From positions 1 through 64,000 of the forward strand of contig NZ_WOEZ01000008.1 in NCBI RefSeq assembly GCF_013177735.1: a DNA stretch of 64,000 bases. The letters run 5' to 3'. This stretch comes from Paraburkholderia elongata. Lineage in GTDB: Bacteria; Pseudomonadota; Gammaproteobacteria; Burkholderiales; Burkholderiaceae. Under the pieces are notes generated by a model. It was not told where the DNA came from. It searched no databases and worked only from the letters and a program-made list of their open reading frames with translations. The stretch's first letter is position 1, and each line of letters starts with the position of its first letter. The translations under genes were made by a program, and so were the position numbers. This document shows positions 50,595 to 58,067 of the stretch, in pieces.

Positions 50595-52046
50595 ATGAAC
50601 CTGTTCGCATATCCCACATACCAGGCTTTCGCCGACATCATGCTGCCGATGCGGCACGGCGCTGCGCTGGTGAATCATTCGCTCGACGCATGGCCCGCGT
50701 TTGGCGACACGTCGCATGGACGCTCGATACGCGCCGCCTGCGAGTTGCTGACGCTCGCCGGACTCACGCCTGTCAGGCCGCCATTCGCCATCGATAGCGT
50801 AGTGACGGAAGGCAAATCCGTGCAAATCGTCGAGGAAGTGGCAGCGCACACGCCGTTCTGTTCGCTGTTGCATTTTCGTAAGGATGCCTCCCTTTCTCAT
50901 CCGCAACCGCGCGTGCTGGTGATCGCGCCCATGTCCGGCCACTTCGCGACGCTGCTGCGCGGCACAGTGCGCACGATGCTGGCCGAGCACGACGTCTACA
51001 TCACCGATTGGCACAACCCACGCGACGTACCGCTAAGCCAAGGCCGTTTCGGCTTCACCGAATTCGTGCAGCACTTGATCGACTTCACCGAGACGATCGG
51101 ACCGGGCGCGCATCTGCTGGCGGTGTGTCAGCCGACGGTCGCCGCGTTGGCCGCGGTCGCGCTGATGGCCGCCGACGACAACCCCGCGCAGCCCGCCAGC
51201 ATGACGCTGATGGCGGGCCCGCTCGACACGCGCATCAACCCGACACGTGTCAACGAACTGGCCAAGAGCAAGCCAATCGAGTGGTTCGAGCAGAACCTGA
51301 TCAGCGCGGTGCCGTTCGGTTTTGCGGGCGCGCACCGTCGCGTGTATCCCGGCTTCGTGCAACTGACCGCGTTCATGTCGATGAACCTCAGCCGCCATCT
51401 CGACTCGTTCGAGAGCATGCATTACGAGCGTGCCAAAGGCGATCCGGCGAAGGCTGAGACGATCTGCACTTTCTATGAAGAATACTTCGCGACGATGGAT
51501 CTGACGGCCGATTTCTATCTGGAGACCGTCGATACGGTTTTTCAGAGGCATGCACTGCCGTTGCATGAGCTCGAGGTGGAGGGGCGGCTTGTAGAGCCTT
51601 CAAAGATTCGCCGCACTGCGCTGCTCACGGTCGAAGGAGAAAAGGACGATATCTGCGCGGTTGGTCAGACCCTCGCTGCGCAGGACATGTGCGACAAGTT
51701 GAGGCCGTATCTGAAGACCCATCATGTGCAAACCGGCGTGGGGCACTATGGCGTGTTCAATGGGCATCGGTGGGAGCGGCAAATTTATCCGCGCGTGCGG
51801 GCGGTGATTTACGACAACGAACCGCGTGCGGTGGTGGTGAGTTCGCAAGCGCGCACGATCCAGCCGGTGTCGGTGGCCGCGGCTTCCGAGGTGATTGCGG
51901 CAGCACCGGCTGCGGCGGCGGTGGTCGATGTAGAAGTGGATACCGGCGTGACTACTGCTGCGCCGAATGGAGCCGGCTCCGGCTCCGCCGCCAAGCCGCA
52001 GCAGGCGTCACCGACGCCGCGCCGGCGGCCACCGGCGACGCAATAA
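50595..52046 (+). CDS. phaZ: Intracellular polyhydroxyalkanoate (PHB) depolymerase
   Basis: The 483-aa alpha/beta hydrolase starts MNLFAYPTYQAFADIMLPM; an in-frame upstream extension lacks family features. The nucleophile elbow is AVCQPTVAAL with Cys178 instead of Ser, as in the betaproteobacterial intracellular PhaZ group. The C-terminal domain has LLTVEGEKDDICAVGQTLAA (acid) and GVGHYGVFNGHRW (His). It degrades stored PHB granules in the cytoplasm. The last 70 residues are an Ala/Val/Pro-rich, probably disordered tail ending PTPRRRPPATQ. Confidence 0.93.
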   Translation: MNLFAYPTYQAFADIMLPMRHGAALVNHSLDAWPAFGDTSHGRSIRAACELLTLAGLTPVRPPFAIDSVVTEGKSVQIVEEVAAHTPFCSLLHFRKDASLSHPQPRVLVIAPMSGHFATLLRGTVRTMLAEHDVYITDWHNPRDVPLSQGRFGFTEFVQHLIDFTETIGPGAHLLAVCQPTVAALAAVALMAADDNPAQPASMTLMAGPLDTRINPTRVNELAKSKPIEWFEQNLISAVPFGFAGAHRRVYPGFVQLTAFMSMNLSRHLDSFESMHYERAKGDPAKAETICTFYEEYFATMDLTADFYLETVDTVFQRHALPLHELEVEGRLVEPSKIRRTALLTVEGEKDDICAVGQTLAAQDMCDKLRPYLKTHHVQTGVGHYGVFNGHRWERQIYPRVRAVIYDNEPRAVVVSSQARTIQPVSVAAASEVIAAAPAAAAVVDVEVDTGVTTAAPNGAGSGSAAKPQQASPTPRRRPPATQ

Positions 52047-52055
52047 TCTGTTCGT

Positions 52056-52493
52056 TCAGGTAGCCGCCACGCTCTTCCACGGCTGCACCGCCGGCACTTC
52101 GCACGGACCTTCGACTTCAATCGACTTGAAATCGGCCGGCGACACGATTTCGATGTACTCCATATCTTCAGAGTAATCGAACAGATAATGGACGATGCCC
52201 GGCGCCTGATGCACGCAATCGCCGGCGGCGACGAGCGTCTCCTTGTCGCCGTACATGAAGCGCGCCCAGCCCTTCAACATGATCACAATGTGGAAATCAG
52301 CCTCATGGCGGTGCCAACCGGTGCCTTGCTCTGGTGCGTGATTCGCCTTGACGAGTTGCGCGAGCACCTTGCCGCCGGTTGCCTGCGCGATGCCTAAATC
52401 ACGGTAAAGAAAAAAGTCGCGTAGGCCCTGATCCACGTAGGGCGTGTCTTGTGGGCGGACATGGCTGAACTGCATGGCGAATTCGGTGGACAT
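52056..52493 (-). CDS. Cupin domain protein
   Basis: The 145-aa single cupin has metal-site residues in GTGWHRHEADFHIVIMLKGWARFMY and GDCVHQAPGIVHYLFDYSEDMEYIEI. The ribosome site AGGAG precedes the ATG. Substrate unknown. It is convergent with phaZ, 9 nt between stops. Confidence 0.88.
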   Translation of the reverse strand: MSTEFAMQFSHVRPQDTPYVDQGLRDFFLYRDLGIAQATGGKVLAQLVKANHAPEQGTGWHRHEADFHIVIMLKGWARFMYGDKETLVAAGDCVHQAPGIVHYLFDYSEDMEYIEIVSPADFKSIEVEGPCEVPAVQPWKSVAAT

Positions 52494-52672
52494 GATCGCG
52501 CTCCTGGAGAGTGAGCCGGCAGCTGAAAACGACGCGTTGGAGCGTCGGTTGCAAGCATCAAGCGGGCCAGTTTGCGGGGATGGCTATGCGTTGCTCGAAG
52601 GCGACCAGGCTGAGGACGCACCACGCATTACGCAGTGCGTCTTGCTTCAAACGCTTCGGCCGTTGCGGACCA

Positions 52673-53284
52673 TTATGCGCTCGGGCGGAACATCTGGAAC
52701 ATCTCGCCAATTCCCGCGTAGTCCGCGCGGTAGCCGGCCCGCATGATCGGTTGCGCGGCGTGGGTGTCGAACAGACCGTCCTTCAGATAGGCCTCGTTGA
52801 TGTGGACGCCGACCACTTGGCCAAGCGACACATAGTTATCCATCGGCTTGCCGTCGAGGGTATGTAAACGGACCACTTGCAGCAGCTTGCATTCGAGCGC
52901 GGCCGGCGATTCGGCGACGTGCGGCACGACTACGTTGCGACCCGGTGCGGGCGTAAGGCCGGCTAGTTCGAATTCGTCGACGTGTGGCGCGACCGGCGCG
53001 GAGGAGCGGTTCATCTGTTCGGCGAGCGGCTTGCTGGGCAGATTCCACACGAATTCGCCGGTCGCTTCGATGTTGGCGATGCTGTCTTTACGGCCTTCGC
53101 TGCAGAAGCCGATGATCGGCGGGAAGCTGGCAAACGCGCCGAAGAAGCTGTAGGGCGCGAGGTTCAGGGTGCCGTCGGTAGCGCGTGAGGAAATCCAGCC
53201 GATCAGGCGCGGGGCGACGATGGCCTTGAACGGGTCATGCGGGAGACCGTGACCGGCAGCGGGGTCGTAGAAGTAGTGGGACAT
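52673..53284 (-). CDS. Flavin reductase-like (FMN-binding split barrel) protein
   Basis: The 203-aa product has the motifs RLIGWISSRATDGTLNLAPYSFFGAFASFPPIIGFCSEGRKDSIANIEATGEFVWNLPS, the standard FMN-binding core of the flavin reductase-like family. It could provide reduced FMN to a monooxygenase, but no partner is adjacent. The 179-nt gap to the cupin gene shows nothing else. Confidence 0.92.
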   Translation of the reverse strand: MSHYFYDPAAGHGLPHDPFKAIVAPRLIGWISSRATDGTLNLAPYSFFGAFASFPPIIGFCSEGRKDSIANIEATGEFVWNLPSKPLAEQMNRSSAPVAPHVDEFELAGLTPAPGRNVVVPHVAESPAALECKLLQVVRLHTLDGKPMDNYVSLGQVVGVHINEAYLKDGLFDTHAAQPIMRAGYRADYAGIGEMFQMFRPSA

Positions 53285-53442
53285 GGGTTCGCGTTGGGGT
53301 TTGCGGGTGAGGCGGGAGGTATTTATACCGCAGAGTGGCGAGGGCTGCTGAGAGCGGATTTGAAGCGGACTGCTGCTATTTGCCTCTTGCGTGGATTCCG
53401 GTTCATCGGTTGGCTTCGCGTGTCGTCTTAACAGGCCTGGAC

Positions 53443-53528
53443 CTGTAAATCGAAATTACATCCTACAACCTGTATTATCCATTTACAGCTTATTGCCTGT
53501 ATTTGTGTGCTACAGTCCAGAGACTGTA
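53443..53528 (+). promoter_or_regulatory. hipBA operator array, half-sites phased at 27 bp
   Basis: CTGTA occurs at 53443, 53470, 53497 and 53524, exactly 27 bp apart. The first three are each followed after 9 bp by TACAT or TACAG, giving three CTGTA-N9-TACAG dyads. The fourth is a lone half-site 20 nt before the hipB ATG. This looks like a cooperative HipB (or HipAB) autoregulatory region. Confidence 0.75.
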
Positions 53529-53547
53529 CGGGCCTGAAGAAAATCCG

Positions 53548-53943
53548 ATGGACTACGCTATCAAGACGCTAAGCCAGCTCCGCCCCATTCTGCTGGGCTT
53601 CCGCAAGTCCGCAGGGCTTACACAAGCTGCGGTGGCCGAACTGCTAGGCATTACCCAGCAAAGCTACGCGCAAATGGAAGCCAATCCGGCATCGGCGAGC
53701 GTCGAGCGGCTTTTTAAGGTCATGCGTTTGCTGAACGTGAAATTGCGTATGTGCCAGGCATCATCAGCGCCAAGCAGTGAACCAGCGCAGGCCGACACGT
53801 CGAAGCTTCAACGGCACGTCCCCGCCGCCAGGAAAGCGAAAGTTCCGTCGGCCTCCGACCGCTCAGGCCGAACTCAGAAGGCATCGAGTTCGAAGCAGCC
53901 TCTTGGGGCAATCACGACCAAAAAGAAACGGGAAAACTGGTAA
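53548..53943 (+). CDS. hipB: HipB-like antitoxin / XRE regulator with basic C-terminal tail
   Basis: The 131-aa product has an XRE helix-turn-helix (about residues 12-65: LGFRKSAGLTQAAVAELLGITQQSYAQMEANP). The following about 60 residues are Lys/Arg/Ser-rich and probably disordered. E. coli HipB is 88 aa, so the tail is an extension. It precedes hipA by 2 nt, as in HipBA modules, where HipB neutralises HipA and represses the operon. Confidence 0.9.
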   Translation: MDYAIKTLSQLRPILLGFRKSAGLTQAAVAELLGITQQSYAQMEANPASASVERLFKVMRLLNVKLRMCQASSAPSSEPAQADTSKLQRHVPAARKAKVPSASDRSGRTQKASSSKQPLGAITTKKKRENW

Positions 53944-53945
53944 TC

Positions 53946-55298
53946 ATGGCGCACCGCTCTCAGACGCAACGACTCGACATCTGGATGAACGGCCTGCCCG
54001 TCGGCTACTGGGAAAAAACACGGGAAGGTGACCGCCTGAGTTATCTCGACGAGTGGATCGAAGACGAACAGGGGCGCCCTCTTTCCCTGTCGATGCCGTT
54101 CACACCCGGGAATCAACCGTACCGCGGGGACGTGGTCAGCGCATTCTTCGACAATTTGCTTCCCGATAGCGATGCGATCCGCCGGCGATTGGCTCAACGG
54201 CATCGCACGGGCAGCACGAATGCTTTTGACCTGCTAGTAGCGCTTGGTCGTGACTGCGTCGGTGCGATCCAGCTACTCCCACCTGACGAGCTACCCACTG
54301 ATCTTTACGACATTTCCGGAACGCCATTATCCGGGCCGCAGATCGCGCAGTTGCTGCGCAATGCAACCTCGGCAGCGCCGCTCGGCCAATACGATAACGG
54401 TGCCGATCTGAGGTTATCGATTGCCGGCGCCCAGGAGAAAACTGCGCTGCTGCGCCATGATGACCAGTGGATATACCCGACCGGCAGCACGCCGACCACG
54501 CATATCTTCAAGCTTCCGCTCGGCCTGGTTGGGAACATGCAGGCGGACATGCGAACCTCGATCGAAAACGAATGGCTGTGCTCGAAAATCGTATCGGCGT
54601 ATGGACTGCCAGCGGCAAATTGCGAGATTGCCACGTTCGAGGATCAGAAAGCGCTGGTGGTCGAACGCTTCGACCGCAGGCTGTCGAGCGACGCGAGCTG
54701 GATCGTGCGCCTCCCCCAGGAAGACATGTGCCAGGCCACTGGAAGGCCTCCACACCTGAAGTACCAAGCCGACGGTCGGCCGGGTATCGCCGAGATCATG
54801 GAGGTATTGCTCGGCTCAGAAAACGCGGATCAGGATCGACGACAGTTCTTCAAGACCCAACTCGTGTTCTGGCTACTGGCAGCAACGGATGGCCACGCGA
54901 AGAACTTCAGTATTTTTCATCTGCCCAGCGGTTTGTACCGATCGACGCCACTTTATGACGTGCTATCCGCACATCCGATCATTGGCCCCGGGCGCAATCA
55001 GATTGCGCGTCAGAAGGCGAAGATGGCGATGGCCGTTCGTGGCAGTACCAATCACTATCTGATCGACAAGATCCAGCGGCGGCACTGGATCGAACAGGCT
55101 CGGCAGGTTGAGTTCGGAAGCGAGACGGCGCAGGACATCATTGCTGAAGTGGTTGACGCGACTGATCATGTGATCAGTGCGGTGGATGCGCTGGTGCCCT
55201 CGGGATTTCCGGACGGACTGGCCGAATCGATTCTGGGTGGGGTTGGGAAGCAGCGGGATAGGTTGGTCGCGGCGTCAAGACTCAGGGAAGATGCCTGA
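53946..55298 (+). CDS. hipA: HipA-family Ser/Thr kinase toxin
   Basis: The 450-aa product has an N-terminal subdomain (RLDIWMNGLPVGYWEK, SLSMPFTPGNQPYRGDVVSAFFDNLLPD). The kinase core shows RLSIAGAQEKTALLRHDD (P-loop-like), IENEWLCSKIVSAYGLP, ALVVERFDRR, the catalytic segment ATDGHAKNFSIFHLP (Asp about residue 315) and PLYDVLSAHP. HipA toxins phosphorylate an aminoacyl-tRNA synthetase (GltX in E. coli), causing growth arrest. All core motifs look intact, so it should be active. The module sits between unrelated genes. Confidence 0.95.
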   Translation: MAHRSQTQRLDIWMNGLPVGYWEKTREGDRLSYLDEWIEDEQGRPLSLSMPFTPGNQPYRGDVVSAFFDNLLPDSDAIRRRLAQRHRTGSTNAFDLLVALGRDCVGAIQLLPPDELPTDLYDISGTPLSGPQIAQLLRNATSAAPLGQYDNGADLRLSIAGAQEKTALLRHDDQWIYPTGSTPTTHIFKLPLGLVGNMQADMRTSIENEWLCSKIVSAYGLPAANCEIATFEDQKALVVERFDRRLSSDASWIVRLPQEDMCQATGRPPHLKYQADGRPGIAEIMEVLLGSENADQDRRQFFKTQLVFWLLAATDGHAKNFSIFHLPSGLYRSTPLYDVLSAHPIIGPGRNQIARQKAKMAMAVRGSTNHYLIDKIQRRHWIEQARQVEFGSETAQDIIAEVVDATDHVISAVDALVPSGFPDGLAESILGGVGKQRDRLVAASRLREDA

Positions 55299-55318
55299 TC
55301 GCCGCGCAACTGATGGTC

Positions 55319-56233
55319 TTAACCTCGGCTAATCACCCGCTTGCGGCCGGCTTTAACCTGCGCCAGATGCGCCTCGTCCCATTCATAGAAACCAGTGCCG
55401 CTGCGCACGCCGACACGCCCCGCGTTGACTTGCGCACGCAGCAGATCGAGCACGTCTTCGTCTTTAGCGAGTTCCGGCATCAGATGCGTGGAGATGTCGA
55501 GGAAGGTGTCAAGGCCGCCCATGTCCGCGCCCTCTAGCGGTCCGACGATCCCCCACCGGCGCCCGAGCGACGCCTTCATGACCCGATCGACCACGTCAGG
55601 TGTCGCCGCCCCCGAGCGCACGATGTTCAACGCCTCGCGCAGCACCGCGAACTGCAACCGGTTGCCGACAAAACCCGGAATCGCCTTCGTCAGCACCACC
55701 GGTTCCATGCCGATCGCGCTCATCAACGCGGCGGTCTGCTCAGTCACTTCTGGCGCGGTTGCGGTACCCGGTACGACCTCGACGAGCGGGATCATGTGCG
55801 GTGGATTCCAGAAATGCGCGATCAGAAAACGCTCCTTCGCGTGCAACGGAGCAACCAGTTGATCGGGCGGGAAACCGCTGGTATTGCTCGCGAGGATTGC
55901 ATCGTCCGCCATCAACTCAGCCAGCGACGCATACAGGCGATGCTTCAGTTCGAGCACCTCGGGAATCGCCTCGATCACGAATTGCGCCGACGCCATGACG
56001 TCGAGCTGCGCATGCGTCTCGATGCACGCGAGCGCCGCCCGTTTGGCGGCGTGGTCGATGCGTCCGGCGTCGATCAGTTCGTCGAGCACCGCTTCCGCCT
56101 TCGGCATAACGCTCGCGAGGCGCGCCGGGTCGACATCGTGAACGATCGTCCGGTGCCCGTGCAATGCGCTTTGCGTCGTAATGCCAACGCCCATCAACCC
56201 CGTGCCCACTACGCCTATGACTGCCTTGTCCAC
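55319..56233 (-). CDS. 3-hydroxyacyl-CoA dehydrogenase family protein
   Basis: The 304-aa NAD-dependent enzyme has the Rossmann motif GVVGTGLMGVGITTQSALHGH. The catalytic region is ASNTSGFPPDQL and HFWNPPHMIPLVEVV, and the C-terminal domain has GFVGNRLQFAVLREALNIV. It resembles single-domain 3-hydroxybutyryl-CoA or L-carnitine/hydroxyacid dehydrogenases. The start is a GTG (VDKAVIGVVG) with AGGAG upstream; an extension to 56323 is not supported. Convergent with hipA. Confidence 0.92.
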   Translation of the reverse strand: MDKAVIGVVGTGLMGVGITTQSALHGHRTIVHDVDPARLASVMPKAEAVLDELIDAGRIDHAAKRAALACIETHAQLDVMASAQFVIEAIPEVLELKHRLYASLAELMADDAILASNTSGFPPDQLVAPLHAKERFLIAHFWNPPHMIPLVEVVPGTATAPEVTEQTAALMSAIGMEPVVLTKAIPGFVGNRLQFAVLREALNIVRSGAATPDVVDRVMKASLGRRWGIVGPLEGADMGGLDTFLDISTHLMPELAKDEDVLDLLRAQVNAGRVGVRSGTGFYEWDEAHLAQVKAGRKRVISRG

Positions 56234-56306
56234 GCCGCTCTCCTGCTGCCGTCGATGAAAGCCTTGAAGCATAGCGTAGCGCGTCGTTTTCCAAGACCGA
56301 ACGTGA

Positions 56307-56341
56307 CAAAGCCGGTCTTCCATGAGGAAAGACCGGCTTTG
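56307..56341 (-). terminator. Hairpin terminator after the His-rich protein gene
   Basis: A perfect 13-bp stem (CAAAGCCGGTCTT, 9-nt loop). On the minus strand the end of the stem supplies CTTTGT. It separates this gene from the dehydrogenase gene. Confidence 0.6.
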
Positions 56342-56381
56342 CGGACTTCACGCCGCGACATGCGGCGCCGTCATGCGCGCA

Positions 56382-56702
56382 TTAATAGCGCGGGGGCGGC
56401 GGGCGATGGTCACCGTGGTCGCCGTGGTCATCGTGGTGATGCGGATCGTAGTCGTGCGGATGATGACGCATCCAGTCGTCGTGAGCCCAGTAGCGATGGC
56501 CGTCCCAGTAACGATCGCCATGCCAGCCGAGGTTGATCGACACGTCCACCGGCATCATATGCGGCTGACCGTAAACCGCCGGTCCCGGACCATTCTCGAC
56601 GACCACCCGTTCCTGGGCGAAAGCACTGCCGGCTGCGAGCAACGCGCCGCCCGCCAGCAAGGTTGCAACAATCGAACGCGACGTCTTGTTAAAGGTTTTC
56701 AT
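56382..56702 (-). CDS. Secreted His-rich small protein
   Basis: The 106-aa product starts MKTFNKTSRSIVATLLAGGALLAAGSAFA-QERV with a clear signal peptide. The mature part holds VDVSINLGWHGDRYWDGHRYWAHDDW, then a tail of His/Asp repeats (HHPHDYDPHHHDDHGDHGDH) ending RPPPPRY. A periplasmic metal-binding role (Ni, Zn or Cu) is a reasonable guess from composition only. Confidence 0.85.
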   Translation of the reverse strand: MKTFNKTSRSIVATLLAGGALLAAGSAFAQERVVVENGPGPAVYGQPHMMPVDVSINLGWHGDRYWDGHRYWAHDDWMRHHPHDYDPHHHDDHGDHGDHRPPPPRY

Positions 56703-57022
56703 AGCGACCTCCCATGCAAAGTTTTGTATCAAGCCAGCGCCCGTGTTCGGCAGACATCGAACCGCAATTTTGGGTTCGGACCAGACGCCGTTCGCTTGAA
56801 ACCAACTTTAGCGGTGCAAACCGCATGAAGACGTGAGCACTTGTAAGCGCACATTTCATAGAGAGGGACTGATGAGGAGCAGCCTTTTGGGTTTCCGCCG
56901 CCCGTCTACAGCGCATGCGCGGTGGATCAACTGAATGGCACGACGGCACCCTGTGAGGCGCCGTTACATTCATTTCGGCCGGGAAATATTCGGAAAGACG
57001 GGGAATTGGGCGGTAACTACCC

Positions 57023-57063
57023 AAAAACAAAAGCCACGGCACGCGTTTCGCGGACGGTGGCTT
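57023..57063 (-). terminator. Rho-independent terminator of the DUF3563 gene
   Basis: Stem AAGCCAC/GTGGCTT with an inner CGCG stem, followed on the minus strand by TTTTGTTTTT. It lies about 85 nt after the stop of the small gene. Confidence 0.7.
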
Positions 57064-57072
57064 CAATGATGC

Positions 57073-57105
57073 GAGGCGCACTCGAGGCGCACTCGAGGCG
57101 CACGC
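57073..57105. repeat. Three 11-bp direct repeats
   Basis: GAGGCGCACTC occurs three times in a row (third copy ends CGC), between the DUF3563 stop and its terminator. Confidence 0.9.
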
Positions 57106-57147
57106 CCATGCGCGGTGGTCCGCGCTCAGGCCATACGACTTTGCTTT

Positions 57148-57306
57148 TTAGTCGCTCAGCTTGACGCCGAACAACGTGGCTTGCGCTTTGCGCACGCGCT
57201 CTGCTTCGCGGCTACGCGCTGCATACGAGTAGTCCGAATCCAGCGGCAGATGGGGCGACGCAAAGAGGTCGCTGACCTTTTGGAACAATGCAAAAATGAA
57301 GCTCAT
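57148..57306 (-). CDS. DUF3563-type small protein
   Basis: The 52-aa product starts MSFIFALFQKVSDLFASP and ends RKAQATLFGVKLSD. GGGAG lies 5 nt before the ATG. An amphipathic N-terminal helix and the Y..AARS..EAERV.K core recall the DUF3563 family of short Burkholderiales proteins of unknown function. It has its own terminator and an unusual repeated dyad in the promoter. Confidence 0.8.
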   Translation of the reverse strand: MSFIFALFQKVSDLFASPHLPLDSDYSYAARSREAERVRKAQATLFGVKLSD

Positions 57307-57335
57307 GGCGACTCCCGGTTGGTTACTGCATTTGC

Positions 57336-57375
57336 TAGGGTTTTCCCTTAAGAAACATTATAGGGTTTTCCCTAG
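57336..57375 (-). promoter_or_regulatory. Duplicated TAGGGTTTTCCCT motif around the DUF3563 promoter
   Basis: Two copies (57336-57348 and 57361-57373) start 25 bp apart. A consensus TATAAT (57357-57362, minus strand) abuts the upstream copy, and TTGACT lies 11 bp further up, too close for a normal -35. A regulator bound to the copies would flank or cover the -10. Confidence 0.6.
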
Positions 57376-57496
57376 TCAAAAGCTAGTGCGATGCAGCAAT
57401 TTCTCGGGTGTGGTGTGTTGCCACAGGGTTTCTATTCATGGTGCGTTGCATCATGACAACGTCCCTGTTTTTCATATTTCAGGGTCAAAGCTCCGT

Positions 57497-57805
57497 CTAC
57501 TGAAGCGTGGTCGACTGCGGCTTCCTGCTGCGCGTGGGTTTCGCGCTCGTCACGCTTTTGCGAGGGTTGACCAAGGCGGCATCGACAGCGCCGGCCGCCG
57601 CGCTCTCAGCGCGCACGAGCGTCGCGCTGTTGACGGACACGATCAGTCCCGGCAGCGTCCGCGCGGGATTGTCTTGCGGCTTGACGGAGGCGCCCGTCGC
57701 CGAAAACTCCACGTTCAACGCCCAGTGCCCCTCGTGTATGCCCTGATCGCGCAAAAGCGCGCCTAGCAGTTCCTCGATGGAATATTTGTGCTCGCTGGTC
57801 GGCAT
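57497..57805 (-). CDS. Hypothetical protein, 102 aa
   Basis: The product starts MPTSEHKYSIEELLGALLRDQGIHEGHWALNVEFSATGASVKP. A compact beta-rich N-terminal half (VEFSATGASV, PGLIVSVNSATLV) is followed by a basic Ala/Ser/Lys tail (TSAKPTRSRKPQSTTLQ). GGGAGTCACC precedes the ATG. No recognised family and no signal peptide, so it is probably cytoplasmic. Confidence 0.7.
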   Translation of the reverse strand: MPTSEHKYSIEELLGALLRDQGIHEGHWALNVEFSATGASVKPQDNPARTLPGLIVSVNSATLVRAESAAAGAVDAALVNPRKSVTSAKPTRSRKPQSTTLQ

Positions 57806-57964
57806 GGTGACTCCCGTCAGAAGATGCGCTGGCGTATCCGGTCCGGCTTCGCAACAGCAACGAGAGTGTAAAACGCGAAGTTTGGCTTGCGACGGGTCGG
57901 CGGCGGATAGTGTCTTACGGCGTCTATCCGACAAATCCGGAAACGGGAAACGGGAGCGGAAACC

Positions 57965-58004
57965 GGGAAGCGGGGAAGCGGGGAAGCGGGGAAGCGGGGA
58001 AGCG
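57965..58004. repeat. Octamer tandem repeat GGGAAGCG x5
   Basis: Five perfect 8-bp units, preceded by degenerate GGGAAAC/GGGAGC versions, lie in the 262-nt spacer between two minus-strand genes, upstream of the 102-aa protein gene. The unit is not a multiple of three and does not lie in a gene. Copy number may vary. Confidence 0.9.
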
Positions 58005-58067
58005 GGAGGATATGCCGGCGAATCAAGCCACCGCAACCGGCTTTCGCCGGCCCGGCGGCACCGAAGA

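Larger units (their letters stand above)
56703..57147. other. Intergenic stretch with terminator and short repeats; no gene seen
   Basis: Contains the terminator at 57023-57063 and the 11-bp repeats at 57073-57105. A 130-codon minus-strand frame (56689-57081) overlaps the His-rich gene's signal-peptide region, has odd Cys/Arg/Pro composition and no ribosome site; I do not accept it as a gene. Confidence 0.6.

Noticed and set aside
56689..57081. 130-codon minus-strand frame upstream of the His-rich gene
   Set aside because: Overlaps the signal-peptide region of that gene in another frame and has no family features.
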